Source: an uncultured Saprospiraceae bacterium (lineage in GTDB: Bacteria; Bacteroidota; Bacteroidia; Chitinophagales; Saprospiraceae). From it: 13,217 nucleotides of DNA. Below are positions 1 to 7,574 of this stretch, piece by piece. Where the stretch lies: contig CALLAG010000334.1 of NCBI GenBank assembly GCA_938002705.1, forward strand, positions 1 through 13,217, in the 5' to 3' direction. A program made the position numbers and the translations under genes. Every line of letters begins with the position of its first letter. Position 1 is the first letter of the stretch. The notes under the pieces are model-generated. The model searched no databases. It had not been told where the DNA came from and saw only the letters and a list, made by a program, of their open reading frames with translations.

Positions 1-473
1 TCTCTTACAAAACCATGACGCTCCAGAACCTTGATAGATGGGATATTCTTAGGTGTGACGTGACCTTCTATACTATGCAGATTCATAATATTAAAGCCAT
101 AATCAATGACTTTCTCGAGGGCTTCCATCATATATCCCTGCATGTGATACTCTTGCCTCAGCATATAACCTAACTCACCACGATGGTGTTGCTTATCGAT
201 ATTCCATATACATATATTACCGATCAGCTGATTATCATGAGGTCTACAGATAGTCCATTGTATACAGTTGCCCTTATCTATGTCATCAGCGATACTAATG
301 ATCTTAGACTCCATCTCTGCAGCTGATGTAGCTTTAGGCCTATCAAGATATTGCATTACCCGATCATCAGATCTCATTATGTACATGTTATGGGCATCAT
401 CTATCTCCATTTGTCTTAAAATTAGGCGTGAAGTTTGCAATATTGGAAATGGATCAAAGTTGAATTCTAACAT
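1..473 (-). CDS. GNAT family N-acetyltransferase (RimJ/RimL-like), 3' end outside window
   Basis: Translating the minus strand from the ATG at 473 gives 157 residues with no stop before the window edge, so the C-terminus is cut off. The pattern is that of RimJ/RimL-type acetyltransferases, which move an acetyl group from acetyl-CoA to an amino group. Seen: the opening beta strand RLILR (residues 16-20), a strand ELGYML (100-105), the acetyl-CoA pyrophosphate loop region YHMQGYMMEAL (109-119, in place of the usual WGKGYATEA), and the family's closing N-x-x-S-x-x-VLERHGF (143-155). Family members are about 170-185 residues, so only some 15-25 residues are missing. The start is fixed by an in-frame stop a few codons upstream; no good ribosome binding site is visible. 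It is divergent from the secreted-protein gene at 678. The substrate cannot be told; proteins, antibiotics and small amines are all known in this family. Confidence 0.88.
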   Translation of the reverse strand, partial: MLEFNFDPFPILQTSRLILRQMEIDDAHNMYIMRSDDRVMQYLDRPKATSAAEMESKIISIADDIDKGNCIQWTICRPHDNQLIGNICIWNIDKQHHRGELGYMLRQEYHMQGYMMEALEKVIDYGFNIMNLHSIEGHVTPKNIPSIKVLERHGFVR

Positions 474-555
474 AGGATGGAGACAATGATTTTTCTAAAA
501 AGACGTTAATAAGTCATAATTATCAGTTAAAATAAAGACATTTTAAGGTGTCTTA

Positions 556-585
556 TTGACTAAATGAATTAATTAAATTTATTTG
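556..585 (+). promoter_or_regulatory. Candidate Bacteroidota-type promoter
   Basis: TTG at 556-558 and TTTATTTG at 578-585 are separated by 19 bases. The known Bacteroidota pattern is TTG near -33 and TAnnTTTG near -7, so the -7 box has one mismatch. It would start a transcript near 590 and give a leader of roughly 85 bases before the ATG at 678. The short motif GGTGTYTTATTGA occurs twice around it (547-559 and 585-597), 38 bases apart. The region is very AT-rich, so chance matches are likely. Confidence 0.3.
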
Positions 586-607
586 GTGTTTTATTGAGTA
601 TTAGAAG

Positions 608-643
608 GGCTTTAGAAATCAATATTTTAATTAATTTAGAGCC
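608..643 (+). promoter_or_regulatory. Hairpin in the leader of the 678 gene
   Basis: GGCTTTA (608-614) pairs with TAGAGCC (637-643): seven pairs, one of them G-U. After a bulged G the stem gains two more A-T pairs, and the loop is AT-rich. It ends 34 bases before the ATG at 678. No poly-T follows, so it is not a terminator; it might affect mRNA stability or translation. Another small hairpin, AAGACA/TGTCTT, lies at 535-554 in the same divergent region. No role is known. Confidence 0.3.
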
Positions 644-677
644 AAATCAGTTAAATTTTATTAAAAGGTATTAAGAT

Positions 678-1238
678 ATGAAGATTATTCTCACAACGAT
701 ATGTATTCTATGTATAAGCTTGACTGCTCAGAGTCAGGGCCTTATAGGTGATATTATGAACGTAGAAACGGTCAATATAGAGCTGACAGAAGAAAATGAG
801 AAGCTTAAGGCTGAGTACGATGAGACCTTAGAAGAAGAAACTGCTAATCTTAACGATGACATAGCTAAGCTTGATGAAGACTACACAAAAGATGTAACAT
901 CAGTCATACAAGACTTCACTAAGAGCTTAGAAGATGGCGACGAAAAAGTTGTCCACAACGAAAAGAAAAGAGTTGTAACGAGAGTGAAGTCATGGACGAT
1001 GAATCACAAAAAAAGAAAAAAAGATGCTGTTCAGTTATACATGAACGCTATGCAGATAGCTAATAGAAAACTTCCAGACTTTATGAGAGCTGAAGCTGAC
1101 AAAGAAGTCAAAAAAACTGCTGCAGATCACTTGAAAGCATTCGACGAAGAATATACTGCTAATCTTGATGCCGTCAGAGCGTTCGAAAAGAAAGAACACT
1201 TAGTCATCAATAACAATGAAAGTGCATCTACTAACTAA
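678..1238 (+). CDS. Secreted, highly charged helical protein of unknown function
   Basis: I do not recognise this 186-residue protein. Residues 1 to about 17-20 are a clear Sec signal peptide (Lys-2, then a hydrophobic run to LTAQSQ). The mature part has no cysteine and almost no aromatic core. Residues 33-95 are strongly acidic and look helical or coiled-coil. Residues 89-118 are strongly basic (EKKRVV, NHKKRKKD), and the rest is mixed-charge helix ending in a polar tail. LKAEYDETLEEETANLND (43-60) resembles LKAFDEEYTANLDA (152-165), which suggests an old internal duplication, though low complexity could produce this. The sequence AAAAGG lies 9 bases before the ATG, an unusually good ribosome binding site for this window. 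The gene stands alone, divergent from the acetyltransferase and closed by a strong terminator, so it is probably a single-gene unit. A periplasmic or extracellular place is inferred from the signal peptide only. Confidence 0.82.
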   Translation: MKIILTTICILCISLTAQSQGLIGDIMNVETVNIELTEENEKLKAEYDETLEEETANLNDDIAKLDEDYTKDVTSVIQDFTKSLEDGDEKVVHNEKKRVVTRVKSWTMNHKKRKKDAVQLYMNAMQIANRKLPDFMRAEADKEVKKTAADHLKAFDEEYTANLDAVRAFEKKEHLVINNNESASTN

Positions 1239-1263
1239 GAAGATAACTCAAAAATAAAATATG

Positions 1264-1294
1264 AAAGCCACCTTAAAACAAGGTGGCTTTTTTT
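1264..1294 (+). terminator. Intrinsic terminator after the 678 gene
   Basis: A perfect 11-pair stem, AAAGCCACCTT (1264-1274) with AAGGTGGCTTT (1280-1290), has a 5-base loop AAAAC and is followed by more T, giving a run of seven T at 1288-1294. It lies 25 bases after the stop codon at 1236-1238. This is the clearest terminator in the window. It separates the small secreted protein from the receptor operon that begins at 1406. The rest of the gap up to 1405 holds no convincing promoter match. Confidence 0.92.
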
Positions 1295-1405
1295 GTATCC
1301 CTACTTTATTATCTATATCAGCGACTTGATACTATTCTATACTTAACACATCAATAAGAAAATATTAAGATTAGGAATTATATCTTCAACTAACAATTCC
1401 TTAGT

Positions 1406-3793
1406 ATGTCGAAGATCATTCTTACCACTTTTGCTTACAGCTTGTTTTTTATAACATTTGGCTATAGCCAAAATACCTATACAATAAGTGGCCATATCCA
1501 AGATGCGACAAGTGCCGAAAAACTTATATCAGCTAATATATATAACGCCACTACCTACGAAGGTACCGTAACGAATGTATATGGATTCTTCAGTATCACA
1601 CTACCATCAGGAGAACAAGAACTCAATGTCAGCTTTATCGGATATGAGTCGCAAGTACTTAATCTCAATCTTCAGAAAGATACAAGTATCACTATAGACT
1701 TAAGCCCCTCTGCATCTCTCAAAGAAATAGAAATCGTCGCCAAAGCACAAAAAAATATTGCCGAAGAAAGCCAGATGAGTACGATGGAAATCCCCATTGC
1801 ACAAATAAAGAAATTACCCGCATTCTTAGGAGAGACAGATGTACTCAAAGCACTACAACTACTCCCAGGTGTACAGTCAGGTGGTGAGGGTCAGAGTGGA
1901 TTATACGTCCGAGGAGGAAGCCCAGATCAGAATCTTATATTACTGGATGGGACACCAGTGTATAATGTATCTCATCTATTCGGTTTCTTTTCAGTATTTA
2001 ACTCTGATGCGATTAAGGATGTCAAGTTGATCAAAGGTGGATATCCGGCGAGATATGGTGGACGCCTGTCATCAGTACTTGATATCAATATGAAGGAAGG
2101 TAACATGAAGGAAGTACACGGCGCTGGCTCTATAGGTCTTGTAGCATCTAAGCTCACCATAGAAGGTCCTCTTATTAAGGATAAGACATCATTTATAATA
2201 TCAGGAAGAAGAACATACATAGATCTACTGGCAAGACCTATATTCAAAAAACAATTTGAAGACAATGGAGAAGAAGGCAGTACAGGCTATTATTTCTATG
2301 ATGTCAATGCTAAAATAAATCATGTCATCGGCGATAAAGATAGAATCTATGCCAGCTTCTATGCAGGTGATGATAGGTTCTACTTTAATGTCAAAGAAGT
2401 CGATACCGCAGTCAGAGACTTTACCGAATCTAATATAGGCTGGGGCAATGTCACATCAGCTGTAAGATGGAATCACATCTGGCAACCTAAGCTGTTCTCT
2501 AATTTTACATTTACATACAGCAACTATAACTTAGATACTAAAGTCGGTTATGGTACAGAATTCATTAATGATAATACCACAGAAGAGATATCTGTAGGTT
2601 ACCTCTCTGGCATAAATGATCTTGCTGCAAAAATTGATTTTGACTGGGTGCCCAATACCAGCCACTACGTCAAGTTCGGCATAAGCGGTATACAGCATGA
2701 ATTCAAACCCGGAAAGTTTCGATTAAAACAAATCGAGGAAGACTTAAATTTTGAGCAGACCTTAGGACAAGCAGATGTGCACACGCAAGAAATAGATCTC
2801 TACATCGAAGATGATTACAAAATCAACAGTAAGGCTAAGATCAATGCAGGACTACATGCATCCTCATTTATAGTACAAGGCAAAACTTATCTATCACTGC
2901 AACCTAGAATCAGTGGGCGATATATGCTATCTGACGGAAGCTCACTCAAGGCCTCATTCGCCACGATGAGACAGTTCGTACACTTGTTAGCATTCGAAGG
3001 TATAGGTCTGCCTACTGACCTATGGTTACCGACTACAGAAAAAATAAAACCACAAGATAGCTGGCAAGTCGCCCTAGGTTTTGCATTCAAAATATCGAAA
3101 GACTACGATCTCACCATAGAAGGATACTATAGAGGAATGTCCAATCTTGTAGCATATAAGGAAGGCTCAGGACTGTTTGAACTTAATGACTGGCAAGACA
3201 GGATTACACAAGGCGGTGGTACTTCTAAGGGTGTAGAGTTATTCTTGCAGAGAAAGACTGGAAGACTTTCAGGATGGGTCGGTTATACCCTTTCTTTTAC
3301 TGACAGACAATTTGATGATTTGAATTTTGGAGAAGCATTTCCCTACCGCTATGACCGTAGGCATGATATCTCAGTAGTCGCTATATACGAAGTAGGTCCG
3401 CGTATCAATATCTCAGCAACATGGGTATATGGTACTGGTAATGCTATCACATTAGCTAATAGCCAATATGTAACATTCCATCCTCGTACATTAATTAATG
3501 AGAGGCCTAACATAGCCAATGCAGAAGATGCCTTGTCTAGGAATAACTATAGGATGAGATCCTATCATCGTGGAGATATCAGCATTAATTTTGTCAAGCA
3601 AAAAAAGAGACATAAGCGGACATGGTCTTTGGGTGCATATAATATATATAATAACAAAAACCCATTCTTTCTCACTTCGGATATAGAAACAACATTTGAT
3701 AGTATGGGTAACGTAGTTGAAGATCAATTTGTCCTTAAGCAACAGAGTCTATTTCCTATTATTCCTTTTGTCAACTATAGTTTCGAATTCTAA
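1406..3793 (+). CDS. TonB-dependent outer-membrane receptor with carboxypeptidase-regulatory-like N-terminal domain
   Basis: A 795-residue outer-membrane transporter energised by TonB-ExbBD. Domains seen: signal peptide (1 to about 22, ending FGYSQ); a carboxypeptidase-D regulatory-like beta sandwich (about 25-105, with the typical TVTNVYGFFSITLPSG and FIGYESQ strands); a possible TonB-box-like strand LKEIEIVA (105-112); a plug domain (about 125-232) with YVRGGSPDQNLILLDGTPVY (167-186) and GGYPARYGGRLSSVLDI; then a beta-barrel to the end. The last residue is phenylalanine (NYSFEF), as expected for barrel insertion by BamA. At about 800 residues it is shorter than SusC-type receptors (about 1000), and its partner is not a SusD, so it is not a classic glycan-uptake pair. 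The DUF4249 gene begins 10 bases after its stop, so they are almost surely co-transcribed. The substrate cannot be read from the sequence; siderophores, metal chelates, vitamins and peptides remain possible. Confidence 0.95.
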   Translation: MSKIILTTFAYSLFFITFGYSQNTYTISGHIQDATSAEKLISANIYNATTYEGTVTNVYGFFSITLPSGEQELNVSFIGYESQVLNLNLQKDTSITIDLSPSASLKEIEIVAKAQKNIAEESQMSTMEIPIAQIKKLPAFLGETDVLKALQLLPGVQSGGEGQSGLYVRGGSPDQNLILLDGTPVYNVSHLFGFFSVFNSDAIKDVKLIKGGYPARYGGRLSSVLDINMKEGNMKEVHGAGSIGLVASKLTIEGPLIKDKTSFIISGRRTYIDLLARPIFKKQFEDNGEEGSTGYYFYDVNAKINHVIGDKDRIYASFYAGDDRFYFNVKEVDTAVRDFTESNIGWGNVTSAVRWNHIWQPKLFSNFTFTYSNYNLDTKVGYGTEFINDNTTEEISVGYLSGINDLAAKIDFDWVPNTSHYVKFGISGIQHEFKPGKFRLKQIEEDLNFEQTLGQADVHTQEIDLYIEDDYKINSKAKINAGLHASSFIVQGKTYLSLQPRISGRYMLSDGSSLKASFATMRQFVHLLAFEGIGLPTDLWLPTTEKIKPQDSWQVALGFAFKISKDYDLTIEGYYRGMSNLVAYKEGSGLFELNDWQDRITQGGGTSKGVELFLQRKTGRLSGWVGYTLSFTDRQFDDLNFGEAFPYRYDRRHDISVVAIYEVGPRINISATWVYGTGNAITLANSQYVTFHPRTLINERPNIANAEDALSRNNYRMRSYHRGDISINFVKQKKRHKRTWSLGAYNIYNNKNPFFLTSDIETTFDSMGNVVEDQFVLKQQSLFPIIPFVNYSFEF

Positions 3794-3803
3794 ATAGTAG
3801 AAC

Positions 3804-4739
3804 ATGAAAACAAATACGACTTTTTACACTAATATGATACTACTCATACTTGGTGCTTTTATCTTCGCATTTTGCTTATCCTCTTGCGAGGATTTCTTTG
3901 AGACAACTATAGATATAGAAGCGCCAGAAGCTGTTCCTAAGATGGTGATAAATACTTTCATACAACCTAATCAAGATACCGTAGGTATGTACGTAGGTCG
4001 CAACTTTCCATTATCAAGTAGAGAATCTATCGATTACTTGGCTATAAATGCTGACATTACCATAGATAAGCTCAGTAGCGACACTTCGATCTCTGTCGCT
4101 ATGGTTGAGAATTTTCAAAATAATCAAAGACCAAATAATTATGTCAACTCTGATGTTATGGAAGATTTTTTTGAAAGTGGTCAAGAATACTTATTAACGG
4201 CAAGAGATATAGATGAAGAATATCCTACGACGATATCACAAGTCCGATTTCCTACTAAGACAACTATCACTAACACGATATATGATTACGAAGGAGGTAT
4301 AAGAGAAGATGGTGACGAAGCCACTTCTTTTACCATAACTTTTAATGATCCCGCTGGTGAAAAAAACTTCTATGAAGTGGCTATAATACCAGACTATAAT
4401 CCTAACGATAACCAGACGCGTATAGATTATACTTCCACGATAGACTTAGCAGCAACTAAAGGATTTGAAGAAGATTATATATTACTCTCAGACGAGTCAT
4501 TTGATGGTCAAGAAAAGACTATAGAGTTAAAGATCTTCCGAAGAAGTACGGATAACTTCACTTACCACCTATTATGGAGGGATATTACTGAAGATTATTT
4601 CAAATATAGTAAAACGTTAAAAACACAGAGTGACTTAGGAGATAATCCATTTGCATCTATTGCTCCTGTCTATACTAATGTAGAGAATGGCTTAGGAATT
4701 ATAAGCCTGTATCAGGAACAGATCATACCACTGAATTAA
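3804..4739 (+). CDS. DUF4249-family surface lipoprotein
   Basis: A 311-residue lipoprotein. The signal segment runs to Leu-Ser-Ser-Cys with Cys-28 as the lipidated residue. The residues after it (EDFFE) are acidic, as in the Bacteroidota lipoprotein export signal that sends lipoproteins to the cell surface, so surface exposure is plausible but inferred. The layout fits DUF4249: an early strand (KMVINTFIQPNQD), a segment like GMYVGRNFPLSS, and the closing pattern NVENGLGIISLY near the C-terminus. Members of this family are typically encoded beside TonB-dependent receptors, as here (10-base gap). By analogy with SusD it may help capture or gate the substrate of the receptor, but I know of no defined function for the domain. 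Its length is normal. No terminator of ordinary form follows; a large palindromic element starts 43 bases after the stop. Confidence 0.88.
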   Translation: MKTNTTFYTNMILLILGAFIFAFCLSSCEDFFETTIDIEAPEAVPKMVINTFIQPNQDTVGMYVGRNFPLSSRESIDYLAINADITIDKLSSDTSISVAMVENFQNNQRPNNYVNSDVMEDFFESGQEYLLTARDIDEEYPTTISQVRFPTKTTITNTIYDYEGGIREDGDEATSFTITFNDPAGEKNFYEVAIIPDYNPNDNQTRIDYTSTIDLAATKGFEEDYILLSDESFDGQEKTIELKIFRRSTDNFTYHLLWRDITEDYFKYSKTLKTQSDLGDNPFASIAPVYTNVENGLGIISLYQEQIIPLN

Positions 4740-4782
4740 TCAGAACTTACATCAGGCATAATCATGAGCTATAATTAATAAT

Positions 4783-4963
4783 GGGTACTTCTATTTACTG
4801 CCTCTTAAGTTGAAAGTAGAATAGAATGTACATAGACAAGGCGAGAAAAGGGATTATAGCCTTCGCTAAATAACTGATGAACAACGCAGTACATGTTCAT
4901 TATATTCGCTTAAGAAAATTTCAATTTTCTGTTCAGCCAAGAATGTAGTAGATAGAGGTACCC
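4783..4963. other. Long branched imperfect palindrome: candidate structured RNA or MITE-like element
   Basis: GGGTACTTCTATTTAC (4783-4798) can pair along its full 16 bases with GTAGATAGAGGTACCC (4948-4963); two of the pairs are G-U. The stem continues with small internal loops to 4812/4934. Inside, a short hairpin (AGAAAATT against AATTTTCT, 4913-4930) branches off, then GAATAGAATGTACAT (4819-4833) pairs with ATGTTCATTATATTC (4893-4907) at 13 of 15 positions. At the tip, AAGGC/GCCTT (4838-4863) and ACTG/CAGT (4873-4890) can form two more small stems. An alternative pairing, ATGAACA with TGTTCAT (4877-4900), competes with the inner stem. The G-U pairs on the plus strand hint at an RNA read in that direction, starting downstream of the DUF4249 gene. 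No clear target-site duplication flanks it. It could be an mRNA-end structure, a small RNA or a palindromic mobile element; the sequence alone does not decide. Confidence 0.5.
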
Positions 4964-5138
4964 TAAACTTAACGAGCCTAATATAACAAGCTCATTACTC
5001 GACAATCTGTGCCATTAACTCAAGCCTTAGGGAATGTATAAAGTCCGATATGAGTCAGAGCGATACACCCAGAGATGTAATTTTATGTCGCTAAAAAGCA
5101 AGGGATAAATATTAATTTGTATTAAGAAAGATAATTAC

Positions 5139-5177
5139 GTGAGCTAAGCTCATAAATCGCTTACCTTAGTGGCTCAC
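5139..5177 (+). promoter_or_regulatory. Hairpin just upstream of the carboxypeptidase start
   Basis: GTGAGC-TAAG (5139-5148) pairs with CTTA (5165-5168) and GCTCAC (5172-5177), ten pairs with a 3-base bulge GTG. It ends 15 bases before the ATG at 5193. Its left arm is also part of a small palindrome GAGCT-A-AGCTC (5141-5151), so two folds exclude each other. There is no poly-T tract. It may shape translation of the carboxypeptidase mRNA or be an operator; neither is shown. Confidence 0.35.
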
Positions 5178-5192
5178 TCATAATTTCATCTG

Positions 5193-7574
5193 ATGCGAAA
5201 TATTATTATCACGATAATCCTTACCCTAAGTACTATACTATTGATGGCTCAAGATGGTGTCATCTACTCAAAAGTAAAAATAGATCTTACAAATCATAAA
5301 ATCGAGGAAGTAGCAGCACTTGGATTAGAAGCAGATCATGGAATCCATGCTCCACATAAGTATCTCATTAATATATTCGACAACACTGAGTTAGAGCTTC
5401 TTGACTCTGCTGGTATTCCTTATAACATAGAGATACAAGACATACAAGCTTATTACGATAAGTATGGCACCATGGACGATATTGCATTAGATCTCACAAC
5501 TCGGAGTAACTCTTGTACAGATGCCAGTGATGCAATCGCAGATTACGTAACACCCATTAATTACGAGAATGGTACTATGGGCGGATATCTTACATACAAT
5601 GAGATGATGGATAACTTAGATAAGATGCATGCCCTCTATCCTAATCTTATCACAGAGAGAATGGCTATCGATACAATCACAACTCACGAAGGCCGACCTA
5701 TACATTACTTAGTCATATCTAACACGCCAGGCACTATAGATACACTTAAGCCGCAAGTCTTATACGATGCATTACATCATGCCAGAGAGCCTAATGGCGC
5801 ATCACAAATGTTATTCTACATGTGGTATCTGTTAGAAAATTATGGTACGAATGATGAAGTGACTTACTTAGTAGATAATACTACTATGTTCTTCCTACCT
5901 GTAGTCAATCCTGATGGATATGTATATAACGAAAGAATACGCCCTAACGGCGGCGGACTATGGAGAAAGAACAGATACGTGAACCCTATGGGTGACACCG
6001 TAGGCGTAGATCTCAACAGAAATTATGGTTACTTCTGGGCATTTGATAATAATGGATCATCTAATAATGAAGCTAGTCAAACTTATAGAGGACCTGATGC
6101 CTTCTCAGAACCAGAGACACAAGCCGTACGTGCTCTATGTAATGCTAATAAATTTCAGATTGCATTGAATTATCACACCTTTGGAGATCTACTCATACAT
6201 CCATGGGGTTACTCAGATCAGCCGACAGCTGAGGATGAGACATTTAAGTCCCTGGCTAATACTATGATAGAAGATAACGACTACCTCGTAGGGACAGGTA
6301 CAGAGACGGTAGGTTATGTGGTCAATGGAGATAGTGATGACTGGCTATATGGTGATGTCGTAGAGAAAAATAAGATCTACTCTATGACGCCTGAAGTAGG
6401 ACCCACTTTCTGGCCCAATGCCAGTCAGATTATACCACTCAATAAGTCTACCGTAAGAATGAATCTCAATACAGCTCATTTATTATTAAATTATGGTATT
6501 GCAACAGAAATATCTCCAGCGAATATACTCACACAGCAAGATGGGATTTTATATTTCGAATTAGAAAAAAGTGGACTTAAAGCTGGCGACTTATCATTCT
6601 CGGTTATATCTGATACGCCGGGATTTGACCTATCCAATAATACTTACAATAACCTAAGTATGACACTCGCAGAAAAAAGAGAACTGGAAATAAATTATAC
6701 CATAGACCCATCAGCACAGATAGACACTATCCGACTCGAAGTCTCCATAGATAACGGCAGCTATACCTCTAAGAGAACAATAACCAAATTATATAACTCA
6801 GACCTATCAGATCCTGACGTTATTACAAATGATCAGATTACTGATATCAATAACTACGCGATCTTAAATGGTGACTGGGGATTATCGGATGTCACTTTCT
6901 TCTCAGCACCATATTCTATGACTGATTCTCCCGGAGGCAACTATGAGGATAACGTTAATAGCGAGATTATCATACTCAAGCCTCTCATAACAACCAATGC
7001 AGATCAGGCATTCTTAAAGTTCTATACCAAATACGAAACAGAACTCGGATTCGATTATGCACAACTGCAGATGTCGCAGAATGGAGAAGCCTATCAGCCA
7101 TTATGTGGTGAGCTTACAGTATTATCCAATAATGGTAATCCCATCTACGAGGGACAGAGAGACTGGACACAAGAGACCATCTGTCTTAATGACTATCTAA
7201 ATTCTACAGAGCTGTCATTTAAGTTTGTCTTCTATTCTGATTCTTATATCAATGAGGATGGCTTTTATTTTGATGACTTCACATATGAGTTATTTGGAGA
7301 TGGTGTCACAAGTACTATTGATGTAGAACCTGCATTTGTTATGATATCACCTAACCCTTCTAAAGACCAAGTTAGGATTACAATGTCAGCAGCTGACTAC
7401 AGACCATCATTAAGCTATGAGATACATGACGCCATAGGTAACATAATAGATAAAGGCGCTGTCAATAAACCAGACATGAAGCTCAATATATCAGATTACA
7501 AAAGCGGATCTTACATCCTACAGATATCAGAAAATGGCCAATGGGTATCCACCACAAAATTTGTCAAGTTATGA
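5193..7574 (+). CDS. Secreted M14 zinc carboxypeptidase with T9SS type A sorting domain
   Basis: A 793-residue exported metallopeptidase that should remove C-terminal residues from peptides. Domains: signal peptide (1-19, ending LLMA), propeptide-like region (about 22-90), M14 catalytic domain (about 130-435), a beta-rich linker (about 440-540), an immune-inhibitor-A/MAM-like domain (about 604-705, with GFDYAQLQMS and GFYFDDF), and a C-terminal T9SS sorting domain (715-793, opening with ISPNPSKDQVRI and ending in a KFVKL strand). The active site is complete: zinc ligands His-196 and Glu-199 in HHAREP and His-328 in NYHTFG; arginines in WRKNR (258, 261); Asn-275/Arg-276 in VDLNRNY; Tyr-386 in DWLYGD; general base Glu-401 in TPEVG. 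The sorting domain directs it through the type IX system, so it is likely surface-bound or released. Its stop overlaps the start of a small lipoprotein gene, which suggests translational coupling. Confidence 0.95.
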   Translation: MRNIIITIILTLSTILLMAQDGVIYSKVKIDLTNHKIEEVAALGLEADHGIHAPHKYLINIFDNTELELLDSAGIPYNIEIQDIQAYYDKYGTMDDIALDLTTRSNSCTDASDAIADYVTPINYENGTMGGYLTYNEMMDNLDKMHALYPNLITERMAIDTITTHEGRPIHYLVISNTPGTIDTLKPQVLYDALHHAREPNGASQMLFYMWYLLENYGTNDEVTYLVDNTTMFFLPVVNPDGYVYNERIRPNGGGLWRKNRYVNPMGDTVGVDLNRNYGYFWAFDNNGSSNNEASQTYRGPDAFSEPETQAVRALCNANKFQIALNYHTFGDLLIHPWGYSDQPTAEDETFKSLANTMIEDNDYLVGTGTETVGYVVNGDSDDWLYGDVVEKNKIYSMTPEVGPTFWPNASQIIPLNKSTVRMNLNTAHLLLNYGIATEISPANILTQQDGILYFELEKSGLKAGDLSFSVISDTPGFDLSNNTYNNLSMTLAEKRELEINYTIDPSAQIDTIRLEVSIDNGSYTSKRTITKLYNSDLSDPDVITNDQITDINNYAILNGDWGLSDVTFFSAPYSMTDSPGGNYEDNVNSEIIILKPLITTNADQAFLKFYTKYETELGFDYAQLQMSQNGEAYQPLCGELTVLSNNGNPIYEGQRDWTQETICLNDYLNSTELSFKFVFYSDSYINEDGFYFDDFTYELFGDGVTSTIDVEPAFVMISPNPSKDQVRITMSAADYRPSLSYEIHDAIGNIIDKGAVNKPDMKLNISDYKSGSYILQISENGQWVSTTKFVKL

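Larger units (their letters stand above)
4740..5192. other. Gene-free 453-base stretch between two operons
   Basis: All six frames are broken by many stops and I could not follow any protein family through them, so this is not a recognisable pseudogene. It holds a large imperfect palindrome (4783-4963), a smaller stem with AGCGATA (5059-5065) against TGTCGCT (5086-5092), a GAGC/GCTC pair (4974-4977 and 4990-4993), and a hairpin directly before the next gene (5139-5177). AAGCTCATWA occurs twice (4988-4997 and 5146-5155, the second copy with a slightly different edge). No tRNA, tmRNA or SRP RNA signature was found. It must contain the promoter of the carboxypeptidase gene, but no strong match to the Bacteroidota consensus is present; TTAATTTG at about 5112-5119 is one mismatch from TAnnTTTG and has no TTG partner at the right distance. 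Confidence 0.7.

Noticed and set aside
268..489. Plus-strand open frame of 73 codons
   Set aside because: It lies antisense to the acetyltransferase frame, which has clear family motifs; the plus-strand product shows none.
1972..2265. Minus-strand open frame of 97 codons inside the receptor gene
   Set aside because: The plus-strand receptor plug and barrel sequence explains this DNA; the minus product has no recognisable pattern or start signal.
5038..5072. RNase P or similar RNA because of AAAGTCCGATATGAG
   Set aside because: Only a short resemblance to a conserved RNase P segment; the other conserved parts and the expected length are absent.
4740..5192. Degraded transposase or other pseudogene
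   Set aside because: Translations on both strands are stop-filled and no family motif could be followed for more than about twenty codons.
7541..7570. Upstream ATG for the small lipoprotein
   Set aside because: It would overlap the carboxypeptidase by 34 bases. The ATGA overlap start at 7571 is more usual, although the upstream start would add a positive charge to the signal peptide, so it is not fully excluded.
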